From an uncultured beta proteobacterium (GTDB taxonomy: Bacteria > Pseudomonadota > Gammaproteobacteria > Burkholderiales > Burkholderiaceae_C), in contig CAJAES010000066.1 in NCBI GenBank assembly GCA_903938815.1, positions 1-64,000 on the forward strand: a DNA stretch of 64,000 bases, read 5' to 3'. Positions 1 to 8,562 of this stretch are shown here, piece after piece. The translations under genes and the position numbers were made by a program. The number at the start of each line of letters is the position of its first letter. Position 1 is the stretch's first letter. The notes under the pieces were generated by a model. It made no database searches. It had not been told where the DNA came from and saw nothing but the letters and a program-made list of their open reading frames with translations.

Positions 1-97
1 CGCTCGCTGCTCCTCGCGCGCTCGGCGCGAGACAGCCAAGGCCTCCCAACGACAAGCAAGGAGAACGACGATGCCTGGCTCACGTTGACTTTCATGA
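1..97. other. left edge, no gene assigned
   Basis: No convincing gene is visible here. On the plus strand an AAGGAG sequence at about 58-63 precedes an ATG at 71, but that frame stops after five codons (TGA at 86-88). A plus-strand gene entering from the left and ending at 86-88 would also fit, because that frame is open back to base 2. The window edge prevents a decision. Confidence 0.4.
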
Positions 98-283
98 TCA
101 CAGCGCTGCGCGGGGCGCATCCGCCGGCAGGCCCTGCGGCGCGGCGCGGGTGGCCCAGGTCCGGTCCTCGGCCGTCCACAGCGCGGTCGGCGGGCCGGCC
201 TCCACGGCCAGCAGCAACAGCACCTGCCGGGCCTGGTCTTCGGTCAACGCCCGGTCCAGGCTCTGGGCCGCACCGGGGCTCAC
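98..283 (-). CDS. hypothetical 61-residue protein, end of the ABC exporter operon
   Basis: I do not recognise this short open frame. It starts with GTG and is preceded by GAAGG at a good distance (7 bases). It begins within 60 bp of the stop of the ABC permease and ends near the left edge. The peptide has a helical, Leu-rich stretch around residues 16-30 and a Pro/Ala-rich tail, with no cysteine and no signal peptide. Caution is needed because its start and apparent ribosome binding site lie inside a dispersed repeat (284-342), so the good spacing may be accidental. It could be a true small gene, the tail of a degraded gene, or non-coding. Confidence 0.3.
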   Translation of the reverse strand: MSPGAAQSLDRALTEDQARQVLLLLAVEAGPPTALWTAEDRTWATRAAPQGLPADAPRAAL

Positions 284-342
284 TGGTGTACCTTCGTGCT
301 GCGCACTCCGGTATTCGCCCTTGGGGCGGCCCGGGGTCTCAT
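284..342 (-). repeat. dispersed repeat, copy A (just after the permease stop)
   Basis: Read on the minus strand, this segment starts at the ATGA formed with the permease stop codon. It contains AGTGCGCAGCACGAAGG (307-291) inside a palindrome-rich GC stretch. Positions 307-284 match 55441-55418 at 21 of 24 bases. Positions 329-291 match 55403-55365 at 29 of 39 bases. It also opens a 20-codon frame from ATG at 342 to TGA at 280-282. It looks like a short intergenic repeat of the kind that accumulates behind genes. The family assignment is mine, from comparing the two copies. Confidence 0.55.
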
Positions 343-1613
343 GTGCGGGCCTGCAGGCCGTCGGCCAGGGCGATGCGGTAGGCGCGCCAGCCCGGCACGG
401 CGCTGGCCAGCAGGCCGCCCGCAGCCAGCAGCGCCAGCCACTGCGCCTCGGCAGCGCCCAGGCTCAGGGGGCGCAGCACGATGCCGTAGTGGGTGAGCAC
501 GGCGGGGCCGGCCAGCGCCAGCGCGATCGCCGTGAACACCACGCCCAGCAGGATGCCGGCCAGCGTGACGAGCCCGCCCTCGATGGCGAGCAGGGCGGCC
601 ACGGTGCGCGGCCCGGCCCCGACGGCCCGCAGGATGGCCAGCTCGCGCCGGCGCTGGTCCAGGCCCGCCAGGATCACGGCCACCAGGCCCGCGACGCTGA
701 CCACCGCCACCAGGGCGCTCATGAGCAGCAGCGCGCGCTCGCCGGCGCCGATCAGGTCCCACAACTCATCCAGCGCCACGCCGGGCAGCACGGCCATCAG
801 CGGCTCGTCGCGCACGTCGGCGATGCGGCGCTGCACCGAGAACACCGCGGTGCGCTGTTGCAGGCCCACCAGCAGCGCCGTCACGGCGCGCGGGGTCAGG
901 TCGCGCTGCAGCGCCTGCTCTGGCGTGAGTTTCATGCCGGGCAGCGGCACGCCGGCCAGCCAGTCGATGTGCAGGGCCTGCATGCCGGCCAGCGAGATGT
1001 GCACCGAGCGGTCCACCGGCGTGCCGGTGGGTGCCAGCACGCCCACCACCACGAAGGGCTTGTCGGCATGGTCGTTGGCGGCGAAGGTGCCGTCGCCGTG
1101 GCTGAGCACGATGCGCTGGCCGAGCGCGTAGCCCTGCCGCCGCGCGACCTCGGCGCCGAGCACGGCCTCGAAGGCGCCCTCGGGCCTGTCCCCGAAGGCC
1201 CGGCCCTGAGCGAACGACAGCACCTGCCGGTCGCCGTGCATGAAGTGCCGGAAATAGTCGCCGGTGGTGCCCACCACGGCGCTGCCGCGGTGCGAGTCGC
1301 CCAGCGAGATCGGCACCGTCCAGGCCACACCCGGCATCGCCGCCACGGCCTGCGCGCTGCGCCAGGAGATGTTGTTGGTGGCGCTGCCGATGCGGAACAC
1401 CGAGTACAGCAGCAGCTGCACCGAGCCCGTGCGCGCGCCGACGATGAGGTCGGTGCCCGACACCGCCTGCGCGAAGTTCTGCCGCACGTCGTGGCGGATG
1501 CGCTCCACTGCCAGCAGCAGGAAGGTGGACAGCGCGATCGACGCGACCACCAGCGCCAGCACGAAGCGCCGGTTCCAGGCGCTGCGTGCGGCGAGGCCCA
1601 GCAGCGCGCTCAA
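339..1613 (-). CDS. ABC transporter permease, FtsX/MacB type
   Basis: Membrane subunit of an ABC exporter with the FtsX (DUF214) layout: one N-terminal membrane helix (about residues 12-35), a large extracytoplasmic domain (about 40-290), then three C-terminal helices beginning near residue 300. I chose the TTG at 1613 because it forms a TTGA overlap with the stop of the upstream ATPase, giving 424 residues; upstream ATG starts would lie inside the ATPase gene. It pairs with the ATPase at 1610-2410. The family exports lipoproteins, peptides or small molecules, or shears envelope components. The substrate is unknown, and no periplasmic adaptor gene is present beside it. Confidence 0.85.
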   Translation of the reverse strand: MSALLGLAARSAWNRRFVLALVVASIALSTFLLLAVERIRHDVRQNFAQAVSGTDLIVGARTGSVQLLLYSVFRIGSATNNISWRSAQAVAAMPGVAWTVPISLGDSHRGSAVVGTTGDYFRHFMHGDRQVLSFAQGRAFGDRPEGAFEAVLGAEVARRQGYALGQRIVLSHGDGTFAANDHADKPFVVVGVLAPTGTPVDRSVHISLAGMQALHIDWLAGVPLPGMKLTPEQALQRDLTPRAVTALLVGLQQRTAVFSVQRRIADVRDEPLMAVLPGVALDELWDLIGAGERALLLMSALVAVVSVAGLVAVILAGLDQRRRELAILRAVGAGPRTVAALLAIEGGLVTLAGILLGVVFTAIALALAGPAVLTHYGIVLRPLSLGAAEAQWLALLAAGGLLASAVPGWRAYRIALADGLQART

Positions 1614-2410
1614 GCGGCGCTCCGGTTCAGGCGGGAGAGGTCGGCCACGCGGGCGAACCGCGCCGCCAGCCGCGCGTCGTGGCTCACGAAGACCAGCGCG
1701 CTGCCGGCCTCGGCGCAGCACTGCTGCAGCAGGGCCATGAAGGCATCACGGGAATCCTCGTCGAGCGCCGACGTGGGCTCGTCGGCCAGCAGCAGCGCGG
1801 GGCGCCCGATGAGGGCCCGCGCAGCCGCCACGCGCTGCTGCTGCCCCACCGAGAGCTGCGCGGCCGTGCGAGACCACAGGGCTGCCGGCAGGCCCATCGC
1901 GCCGAGCAGGCGCTCCGCCTCGCCGGTGGCCGCCTGCGCGCGCCGGCGCGCCGAAAAGCGCAGCGCGAGCGTCACGTTGTCGCGCACCGACAGGTAAGGC
2001 AGCAGGTTGAACTGCTGGAAAACCACGCCGATCTGGTCGGCGCGCAGACGGTCGCGCGCGGCGCCGCTCAGGCGGCCCAGATCCTGCCCCAGCACCCGCA
2101 GGCTGCCAGCCGTGGGCGCCAGCACGCCCGCCAGCAGGGCCAGCAGCGTGCTCTTGCCGCTGCCGCTGGCGCCGCGCAGGAAGAGCTGCTCCCCGGCCTG
2201 CAGCTGCAGCGCGGGAATGTCCAGCGTGTCGGCCGCCGCGCCGGGCCAGCGGTAGCGCAGGTCGCGCACATCCACCAGGGGCGCCTCGGCCCGGGGTGCA
2301 TCGCACACGGACACATCGCCCACGGACGAACCGCCCACGGACACATCGGCCCGTGGCGCTTCGGCCAGGGGCCCGCCAGCCGCAGGCGCATCGACCCGGT
2401 TGGCGTCCAT
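1610..2410 (-). CDS. ABC transporter ATP-binding protein, LolD/MacB type
   Basis: ATPase partner of the FtsX-type permease; 266 residues from ATG 2410. That start overlaps the stop of the upstream acyl-CoA dehydrogenase as TGATG. Walker A GASGSGKST, Q-loop, a signature motif in the variant form LSVGQQQR (Val for Gly) and Walker [14 protein letters not shown] are all visible. The first 50 or so residues are a low-complexity tail of repeated short Ala/Asp/Val/Ser motifs (DNA 2280-2400), encoded by imperfect repeats of GCCCACGGAC, and are probably not part of the folded ATPase domain. The coupling to fatty/branched acyl-CoA genes is positional; no functional link is evident. Confidence 0.88.
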   Translation of the reverse strand: MDANRVDAPAAGGPLAEAPRADVSVGGSSVGDVSVCDAPRAEAPLVDVRDLRYRWPGAAADTLDIPALQLQAGEQLFLRGASGSGKSTLLALLAGVLAPTAGSLRVLGQDLGRLSGAARDRLRADQIGVVFQQFNLLPYLSVRDNVTLALRFSARRRAQAATGEAERLLGAMGLPAALWSRTAAQLSVGQQQRVAAARALIGRPALLLADEPTSALDEDSRDAFMALLQQCCAEAGSALVFVSHDARLAARFARVADLSRLNRSAA

Positions 2411-3540
2411 CAGGCGAGCGCGCGCCCGATCAGGATCTTCTGCACTTCCGAGGTGCCTTCGTAGATCTGGCAGACGCGCACATCGCGGTAGATGCGCTCG
2501 ACCGGGAAGTCGCTGACATAGCCGTAGCCGCCGTGCACCTGGATGGCGTCCGAGCACACGCGTTCGGCCATTTCGCTGGCGAAGAGCTTGGCCATGGCCG
2601 CCTCCTTCAGGCAGGGGCGGCCGGCGTCCTTGAGCGAGGCCGCGTGCCAGATCAGCTGCCGCGCCGCCTCGATCTGCGTCGCCATGTCCGCGAGCTTGAA
2701 CTGCACGGCCTGGTGCTGGAAGATCGGCTGGCCGAAGCTCGTGCGGTCCTTGCTGTAGCGCAGCGCGGCCTCGAACGCGGCGCGCGCCATGCCGACGGCC
2801 TGGCTGGCGATGCCGATGCGCCCGCCCTCCAGGCCGCTGAGCGCGATCTTCAGGCCCATGCCCTCGTCCATCAGCAGGTTGGCGGCGGGCACGCGGCAGT
2901 TCTCGAAACGGATCTGCGCGGTGTCGCTCGCGTGCTGGCCGAGCTTGTCCTCGACGCGGGCCACGATGTAGCCCGGCGTGTCGGTCGGCACGATGAAGGC
3001 GCTGATGCCCTTCTTGCCGGCGGCCTTGTCGGTGACGGCCATGACGATGGCGACATCGCCGTTCTTGCCGCTGGTGATGAACTGCTTGACGCCGTCGAGC
3101 ACGTAGGCGTCGCCGTCGCGCAAGGCGGTCGTCTTCAGGCCGCCGGCCTCGGACCCCACGTGGGGTTCGGTCAGGCAGAACGCGCCGAGCATGTCGCCGC
3201 GCGCCAGCGGCTTCAGGAAGCGCTCCTTCTGGTCGGCATTGCCGAAGGCCATCAGGATGCTGCAGACCGGGCAGTTGTTGACACTGACGATGGTGCTGGT
3301 GGCGCCGTCGCCGGCCGCCACCTCTTCCAGGATCAGGGCCAGGGCCAGGTAGTCGAGGCCGGCGCCGTCCCATTCGGCCGGCACGGCGACGCCGTAGCAG
3401 CCCAGGGACGCCAGACCCTTCAGCGCGGCGGCGGGGAAGCGGTGGGCCTTGTCCCACTCGGCGGCATGCGGCGCGATCTCGGCCTGAACATAGCTGCGCA
3501 CGGCGTCCTGGACGGCAATGTGGTCTTCACTCAGCAGCAT
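2410..3540 (-). CDS. acyl-CoA dehydrogenase
   Basis: FAD-dependent alpha,beta-dehydrogenation of an acyl-CoA, passing electrons to ETF. At 376 residues it has the normal length. The N-terminal helical domain, the FAD-binding TEPHVGSEA stretch and the C-terminal YEGTSEVQ motif are present, with the catalytic Glu at residue 361 in the position used by short- and medium-chain enzymes. The sequence resembles short/branched-chain acyl-CoA dehydrogenases, but the substrate cannot be fixed by eye. GGAG lies 9 bases before the ATG. It is the second acyl-CoA dehydrogenase of the same operon (the other is isovaleryl-CoA dehydrogenase at 8562), which suggests a substrate such as 2-methylbutyryl- or isobutyryl-CoA. 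Confidence 0.92.
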   Translation of the reverse strand: MLLSEDHIAVQDAVRSYVQAEIAPHAAEWDKAHRFPAAALKGLASLGCYGVAVPAEWDGAGLDYLALALILEEVAAGDGATSTIVSVNNCPVCSILMAFGNADQKERFLKPLARGDMLGAFCLTEPHVGSEAGGLKTTALRDGDAYVLDGVKQFITSGKNGDVAIVMAVTDKAAGKKGISAFIVPTDTPGYIVARVEDKLGQHASDTAQIRFENCRVPAANLLMDEGMGLKIALSGLEGGRIGIASQAVGMARAAFEAALRYSKDRTSFGQPIFQHQAVQFKLADMATQIEAARQLIWHAASLKDAGRPCLKEAAMAKLFASEMAERVCSDAIQVHGGYGYVSDFPVERIYRDVRVCQIYEGTSEVQKILIGRALA

Positions 3541-3578
3541 GTGGGGTGTCTCCAGGGATCAGATGTGTCGGCGCGCGG

Positions 3579-4247
3579 TCACCAGGCCAGCGGCTGCCCG
3601 TCGTGGTTGAGGTAGGCGCCGTTGTCGGCGGGGGCCAGCCCGGCCAGCGTGCGGCGCATGTCGCCCACGCTGGTAGACACGTCGATGTCGGCTCCGGTTC
3701 CGCCCATGTCGGTGCGAACCCAGCCCGGATGGAAGGCGACGCAGACCGCCCGGCCCGACAGCACCAGCGATGTGTCCTTCAGGACCGAGTTCAGCGCCGC
3801 CTTGCTGGCACGGTACAGCCAGCCCGAGGGCGAGGTGCGCAGGCCCATCGAGCCCATGCGGGAGGAGATCACGGCCAGCCGTGCACCGGGCGCCAGCGCG
3901 CCGGCCACCTGCGGCAGAACGCGCATGGCCCCCAGCACGTTGGTGTGCATGACCTGGTCGAAGTCGGGTTCGGCCGGCGGCTCCAGGCCCTTGCTGCGCG
4001 GCCCGTAGACGCCCGCGTTGACGACGACCGTGTCGAAGCGCGCGCCGGCCAGGGCGGCCGCCAGCCCTGCGGCACTGGCGGCATCCGCGACATCCAGCCG
4101 CAGCGCGGTGGCGCCCAGGGCCTGCAGGCGCTCGAGGCCGGCGGCGGCGCGCGCGGTCGCCGTGACGGCACAAGCGTCGGCCCGGTACTGGCGCACGAAT
4201 TCGAGACCGATGCCGCGCGAGGCACCGACGATGAGGACTTGATTCAT
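3579..4247 (-). CDS. short-chain dehydrogenase/reductase
   Basis: NAD(P)-dependent oxidoreductase of the classical SDR family; 222 residues. The cofactor motif GASRGIG lies at residues 8-14, a VVNAG element near residue 75, the catalytic YRASK motif near residue 145 and the PGWVRTDMGG substrate loop follows. Its ATG overlaps the stop of the upstream LysE-type gene by ATGA, so the two are translationally coupled. It resembles C-factor-like SDRs. In an operon of acyl-CoA enzymes it could act on a hydroxyacyl- or ketoacyl intermediate, but that is an inference from position only. Confidence 0.88.
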   Translation of the reverse strand: MNQVLIVGASRGIGLEFVRQYRADACAVTATARAAAGLERLQALGATALRLDVADAASAAGLAAALAGARFDTVVVNAGVYGPRSKGLEPPAEPDFDQVMHTNVLGAMRVLPQVAGALAPGARLAVISSRMGSMGLRTSPSGWLYRASKAALNSVLKDTSLVLSGRAVCVAFHPGWVRTDMGGTGADIDVSTSVGDMRRTLAGLAPADNGAYLNHDGQPLAW

Positions 4248-4909
4248 GCGGCCGAAGGCCTTTCACGCAGGAGGCGCAGGGCCAGCGCGACGAAGAGGAT
4301 GCCGCCGACGGCACCCAGGGCCCGCCTGAGGCTCCCCCCGGCGCCGACGCGCGCCAACCGCGCCGCCAGCGCCACGAGAGCCAGCGAGAACAGCAGGCTC
4401 TGCAGCACGAACCACGCGCCCAGCAGCAGGAAGGACCCGGTCTGGCTGGGCGTCCCCACCGGAACGAACTGCGGCAGGAAGGCCAGGAAGAAGAAGGCCA
4501 CCTTGGGATTGAGCACGTTGGTGAGCAGGCCGGTGCGGAAGTCGGCCTGCCAGGGCCTGACCACCGCTGAAGCGGGCTGCGCGGCCGCCACGGAGCCCGC
4601 GCGCCAGGCCTGCAGCAGCATGCCGATGCCCAGCCAGGCCAGATAGGCCGCGCCCGCCCACTGGATGAGCCGGAAGGCGCCCGGGTTCAGGGCCAGCAAT
4701 GCAGCCAGGCCGGAGGCCGCGGCCAGCGCGTGCACCACGCAGCCGGCATTGATGCCCGCTGCCGCCGCGATGCCGGCGCGCGCCCCGCCCTGCAGCGTGC
4801 GGCTGAGGGTCAGCAGGAAGTCGACGCCGGGCGTCGCGTTGAGCACGAGGATGGCGGCGGCGAACACCGCCGCCTCGGCTGGGCCGGGGAACAGGCCCGA
4901 CAACGCCAT
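4244..4909 (-). CDS. LysE/RhtB family amino-acid exporter
   Basis: Inner-membrane exporter of the LysE/RhtB superfamily; 221 residues with about six hydrophobic segments. The family's conserved loop is seen as ATPGVDFLL near residue 28 and again as TGLLTNVLNPKVAFFF in the middle. The ATG at 4909 overlaps the thiolase stop as TGATG. Members export amino acids or homoserine lactone-type compounds. Inside a branched-chain acyl-CoA operon it may relieve amino-acid overload, for example of leucine, but the substrate is not shown by the sequence. Confidence 0.88.
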   Translation of the reverse strand: MALSGLFPGPAEAAVFAAAILVLNATPGVDFLLTLSRTLQGGARAGIAAAAGINAGCVVHALAAASGLAALLALNPGAFRLIQWAGAAYLAWLGIGMLLQAWRAGSVAAAQPASAVVRPWQADFRTGLLTNVLNPKVAFFFLAFLPQFVPVGTPSQTGSFLLLGAWFVLQSLLFSLALVALAARLARVGAGGSLRRALGAVGGILFVALALRLLRERPSAA

Positions 4910-6087
4910 CAGAACATCTCCACGGCCAGCGCCGTGGCTTCCCCGCCGCCGATGCACAGCGCAGCCACGCCGCGCCGCAGGCCGCGCTTCTTCAGCGCGC
5001 CCAGCAGCGTGACGACGATGCGCGCGCCGCTGGCGCCGATGGGGTGGCCGAGCGCGCAGGCGCCGCCGTGCACGTTGACGATCTCGTGCGGCAGCTGGAA
5101 GTCGGCCATGGCGGCCATGGTCACGGCGGCGAAGGCTTCGTTGACCTCCCAGAGGTTCACGCTCTTGGCGTCCCAGCCGGCGCCCTTCAAGGCCTTGGCG
5201 ATGGCGCCGGCAGGCGCGGTGGCGAACCACTGCGGCTCCTGCGCGAACACCGCGTGGCTGGCGATGCGCGCAATGGGCGCCAGGCCGCGCGCACGCGCCG
5301 TGCTCTCGCGCATCAGCACCAGCGCGGCGGCGCCGTCGGAGATGCTCGACGCGTTGGCCGCCGTGATGGTGCCGTCCTTCCTGAACGCCGGCTTGAGCGT
5401 CGGGATCTTGTCGAGCTTGGCCTTGAAGGGCTGCTCGTCGAACTTCACGACGGTGTCGCCGGCGCGCCCCGGAAGCGTCACGGGCGCCATCTCCCAGTCG
5501 AAGCTGCCGTCCTCGTTGGCCTGCTTCGCGCGGGTGGTCGACGCGATGGCGTAGCGGTCCTGCGCCTCGCGCGTGAAGGCGTACTTGTCGACGCATTGCT
5601 CGGCAAAGACGCCCATGGCCTTGCCGCGCTCGTAGGCATCCTCCAGGCCGTCCATGGCCATGTGGTCGAACATCTGCGCGGCGCCGTACTTCACGCCCTT
5701 GCGCGCGAACATCAGGTGCGGCGCGTTGGTCATGCTCTCCATGCCGCCGGCCACCACGGCCTGCGCGCTGCCGGCCGCCAGCATGTCGTGCGCGAACATC
5801 ATCGCGCGCATGCCCGAGCCGCACATCTTGCTGAGCGTCACGGCGCCGGCGCTGTCGGGCAGGCCGGCACGGCGCATGGCCTGGCGCGCGGGGGCCTGGC
5901 CCTGGCCGGCCATCAGGCAGTTGCCCATCAGCACCTCGTCAATGGCGTCGCCGGGCACGCCGGCGCGTTCGACGGCGGCGCGGATGGCCACCGCGCCCAG
6001 TTCCCAGGCGGCGAGCGAAGAGAAATCGCCCAGCAGGCCACCGATGGGCGTGCGGGCAGCGGAGACGATGACGACGGGATCAGACAT
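4909..6087 (-). CDS. acetyl-CoA C-acyltransferase (thiolase)
   Basis: Thiolytic cleavage or condensation of 3-ketoacyl-CoA, the last step of beta-oxidation or ketone body-type catabolism; 392 residues, the usual length. Catalytic residues are visible: Cys89 in KMCGSGM, His348 in [10 protein letters not shown] and Cys378 in CIGGGEAT. The ATG at 6087 follows AGGAG at proper spacing, while the longer upstream frame has no such signal. It overlaps the 3' end of aceK by 8 bases. In a leucine operon it would release acetyl-CoA from acetoacetyl-CoA, consistent with an AtoB/AcaT role, though a broader beta-ketothiolase role is possible. Confidence 0.93.
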   Translation of the reverse strand: MSDPVVIVSAARTPIGGLLGDFSSLAAWELGAVAIRAAVERAGVPGDAIDEVLMGNCLMAGQGQAPARQAMRRAGLPDSAGAVTLSKMCGSGMRAMMFAHDMLAAGSAQAVVAGGMESMTNAPHLMFARKGVKYGAAQMFDHMAMDGLEDAYERGKAMGVFAEQCVDKYAFTREAQDRYAIASTTRAKQANEDGSFDWEMAPVTLPGRAGDTVVKFDEQPFKAKLDKIPTLKPAFRKDGTITAANASSISDGAAALVLMRESTARARGLAPIARIASHAVFAQEPQWFATAPAGAIAKALKGAGWDAKSVNLWEVNEAFAAVTMAAMADFQLPHEIVNVHGGACALGHPIGASGARIVVTLLGALKKRGLRRGVAALCIGGGEATALAVEMF

Positions 6088-7873
6088 GGAAGGCTCCTGG
6101 CGAGGCGGTCGATGCGAAATTGGCGGGCAACTGCAGCGTGAAGCGCTTGTGCGGGTCGTAGGGGAAGACGTCCTGCACGGCGCCGGCGGCGATCTGGTCC
6201 TTGTGGCGCTGCCAGAAAGCCGCGTCCAGAAGGTCGGCGTGGTGGGCCATGAAGACCTCGCGCACCGCCGTGTTGCCCAGCAGGAAGGGCGCGAAGGTCT
6301 CGGGGAAGACGTCCTTCGGGCCGACTGAGTACCAGACCTCGCCGGACATCTCGTCTTCCTCGTTGCGCGGCACGGGCACGCGGCGGAAGTTGCAGTCGGT
6401 GATGTACTCGATCTCGTCGTAGTCGTAGAACACGACCTTGCCGTGCCGCGTGACGCCGAAGTTTTTCCAGAGCATGTCGCCGGGGAAGATGTTCGCGGCC
6501 ACCAGGTCCTTGATGGCGTTGCCGTACTCCACCACCGCATGCGCGAGCTGCTCGGGGCTGGCCTCCTGCAGGTAGATGTTCAGCGGGATCATGCGCCGCT
6601 CGATGTAGCAGTGGCGGATGACGAGCATGTCGCCGTCCTCCTCGATCAGGCTGCCGCAGAAGTGCTTGAGTTCGGCGATGAGCTCGTCCTCGAACCGGTG
6701 GCGCGGGAAGGCGACGTTGCTGTACTCCAGCGTGTCGGCCATGCGGCCCACGCGGTCGTGCTGCTTCACGAGCAGGTACTTGCCCTGGATCTGCTCGCGC
6801 GTGGTTTCCTTCTGCGGGGGGTAGAAATCCTTGATGAGCTTGAAGACGTAGGGGAAGGACGGCAGGTCGAACACCAGCATCACCATGCCCTTGATGCCGG
6901 GCGCGATGCGGAAGCGGTCGCTGCTGTGGCGCAGGTGCTGCAGCAGGTCGCGGTAGAAGAGGTTCTTGCCGTGCTTCTGCAGGCCGAGCGCGTTGTAGAT
7001 CTCGGCGCGCGGCTTGCGCGGCATCAGGCTGCGCAGGAACTGCACGTAGGCGCTCGGGATCTCCATGTCGACCATGAAGTAGGCCCGCGCGAAGCTGAAC
7101 AGCATCAGCAGGTCGTCCTCGCCGAACAGCGCTGCGTCGATCACGAGGCCGTGCTCGCCGTGCAGGATGGGCAGCGCGAAAGGCGTCTCGTTGAAGCCGT
7201 TGATGATCTTGCCGACCAGGTACGCGCCCTTGTTGCGATAGAACAGACTCGACAGCACCTGGAGCTGGAAGTTGGCGCGCGGCCGGAATCCGCCCAGCTC
7301 CGACATCATCGACTGCAGCACGCGCTCGATGTCGCGCTCCAGGTCCTCGAAGGTGGGCTCGAGCTGGAAGTTGTGCACGATGCGCAGCCAGGTCTCGCGC
7401 AGCGTGTCCTTGCTCGGGTAGTAGGCGCGGTAGGTGGGCAGCGCGGCGGGTTCCTCGTTCTCGATGTACTCGGTGCTGACGGCCGGGCGGACGAAGATGA
7501 AGTCGTTGCGGAAGTAGCTGCGGTGCAGCAGCTTGGCGGTGACGGAATTGAAGAAGGTCTCGGCCAGTTCCGGCTGGTGGTGGTCGGTCAGCAGGCCGAT
7601 GTAGTGCAGCTTGGCCTGCTGCCACGTGTCCATGGACAGTTCGTCGACGCTGAACCCGGTGCGAAGGAGTTCCACGGCCTCGCGCACGCGCTGGTCGTAG
7701 AACTCGATGCGCTCGCGCTGGGCGCGCTGCTGGCCGTGCCAGTCGCACTGCTCGAACCGGCGCTTGGCCTGCCCGCTGGTGGCGCGGAAGAGCCGGTAGT
7801 GCTTGTCGAAACCCTCCAGCATCGCGGTGGCGATGTCGAAGGCGCGGCGGTCGGTGAGCTGGTTCGGGAACAT
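6080..7873 (-). CDS. aceK: isocitrate dehydrogenase kinase/phosphatase
   Basis: Bifunctional AceK phosphorylates and dephosphorylates isocitrate dehydrogenase, steering carbon between the TCA cycle and the glyoxylate shunt. The 597 residues match the family length. The ATP-binding element [12 protein letters not shown] with the following VFKLIKD lysine is clear, as is the kinase-like region with [10 protein letters not shown] and [10 protein letters not shown]. The ATG at 7873 overlaps the carbonic anhydrase stop as TGATG. Its place in a leucine-type operon, away from aceA/aceB, is notable: leucine breakdown yields acetyl-CoA, whose assimilation needs the shunt. Confidence 0.96.
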   Translation of the reverse strand: MFPNQLTDRRAFDIATAMLEGFDKHYRLFRATSGQAKRRFEQCDWHGQQRAQRERIEFYDQRVREAVELLRTGFSVDELSMDTWQQAKLHYIGLLTDHHQPELAETFFNSVTAKLLHRSYFRNDFIFVRPAVSTEYIENEEPAALPTYRAYYPSKDTLRETWLRIVHNFQLEPTFEDLERDIERVLQSMMSELGGFRPRANFQLQVLSSLFYRNKGAYLVGKIINGFNETPFALPILHGEHGLVIDAALFGEDDLLMLFSFARAYFMVDMEIPSAYVQFLRSLMPRKPRAEIYNALGLQKHGKNLFYRDLLQHLRHSSDRFRIAPGIKGMVMLVFDLPSFPYVFKLIKDFYPPQKETTREQIQGKYLLVKQHDRVGRMADTLEYSNVAFPRHRFEDELIAELKHFCGSLIEEDGDMLVIRHCYIERRMIPLNIYLQEASPEQLAHAVVEYGNAIKDLVAANIFPGDMLWKNFGVTRHGKVVFYDYDEIEYITDCNFRRVPVPRNEEDEMSGEVWYSVGPKDVFPETFAPFLLGNTAVREVFMAHHADLLDAAFWQRHKDQIAAGAVQDVFPYDPHKRFTLQLPANFASTASPGAFHV

Positions 7874-8562
7874 CAGGCGATCCGGTCTTCGGTGCGCCCG
7901 GCCTGGCGCTGCCACCAGCGGCGCTTGACCTGCACGAGCGCGCTGTCGTAGGTGGCGGTCACGCTCTCGAGCGAGCCCACCGAGAAGCTCAGGTCCTGCA
8001 GCAGGCCGTTGTGCAGGCCGTAGACCCAGCCGTGAACCGCCACCGGCTGCCCGCGCTGCCAGGCGTCCTGCGCGACGGTGGTGCGGCACACGCTGCGCGC
8101 CTGCTCCAGCACGTTCAGCTCCACCAGCGCGTCCACCTGCAGGCTCTCGTGCAGGCTGGCCAGGAAGCCCTCGTGCGTGTCGCGCACGTCCTGCACGTGG
8201 CGCAGCCAGTTGTCCACCAGGCCGGCGCGCACGTTGTTCATCGCCGCGCGCACGCCGCCGCAGTTGCTGTGGCCGACGACGATGACGTGACGCACCTTCA
8301 GCACCTCCACGGCGTACTGCAGCACGGACAGCGCGTTCAGGTCACTGTGCACCATCAGGTTGGCCACGTTGCGGTGCACGAAGAGTTCGCCCGGCAGCAG
8401 GCCGACGAGCTCGTTGGCGGGCACGCGGCTGTCGGCGCAACCCACCCACAGGTACTGCGGCGCCTGCTGGCTCAGAAGCTTGGTGAAGAAGCCGGGCTCG
8501 CGCGACTCGGTGGCCGCGGCCCAGTCCCGGTTCTTCTCGAACAGGTCCGTCAATCCATCCAT
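7873..8562 (-). CDS. can: beta-class carbonic anhydrase
   Basis: Zinc enzyme interconverting CO2 and bicarbonate; 229 residues. The beta-class zinc ligands are seen as Cys42 and Asp44 in GCADSR, and His98 and Cys101 in GHSNCGG. The ATG at 8562 overlaps the isovaleryl-CoA dehydrogenase stop as TGATG. The neighbourhood suggests it supplies bicarbonate to a biotin-dependent carboxylase such as methylcrotonyl-CoA carboxylase, the step after isovaleryl-CoA dehydrogenase, but the carboxylase genes themselves are not in this window. Confidence 0.95.
   Translation of the reverse strand: MDGLTDLFEKNRDWAAATESREPGFFTKLLSQQAPQYLWVGCADSRVPANELVGLLPGELFVHRNVANLMVHSDLNALSVLQYAVEVLKVRHVIVVGHSNCGGVRAAMNNVRAGLVDNWLRHVQDVRDTHEGFLASLHESLQVDALVELNVLEQARSVCRTTVAQDAWQRGQPVAVHGWVYGLHNGLLQDLSFSVGSLESVTATYDSALVQVKRRWWQRQAGRTEDRIA

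Noticed and set aside
71..88. Five-codon plus-strand frame after a strong AAGGAG
   Set aside because: Too short to support a gene; it may be the end of a gene entering from the left, or chance.
81..97. Sequence CACGTTGACTTTCATG as a third LiuR box
   Set aside because: Only a nine-base core (ACGTTGAC) matches; the second half-site is missing.
150..1997. Long plus-strand open frame antisense to the ABC exporter genes
   Set aside because: It is Ala/Arg/Gln/His-rich, lacks domains and runs opposite clear ABC motifs; a typical GC-rich shadow frame.
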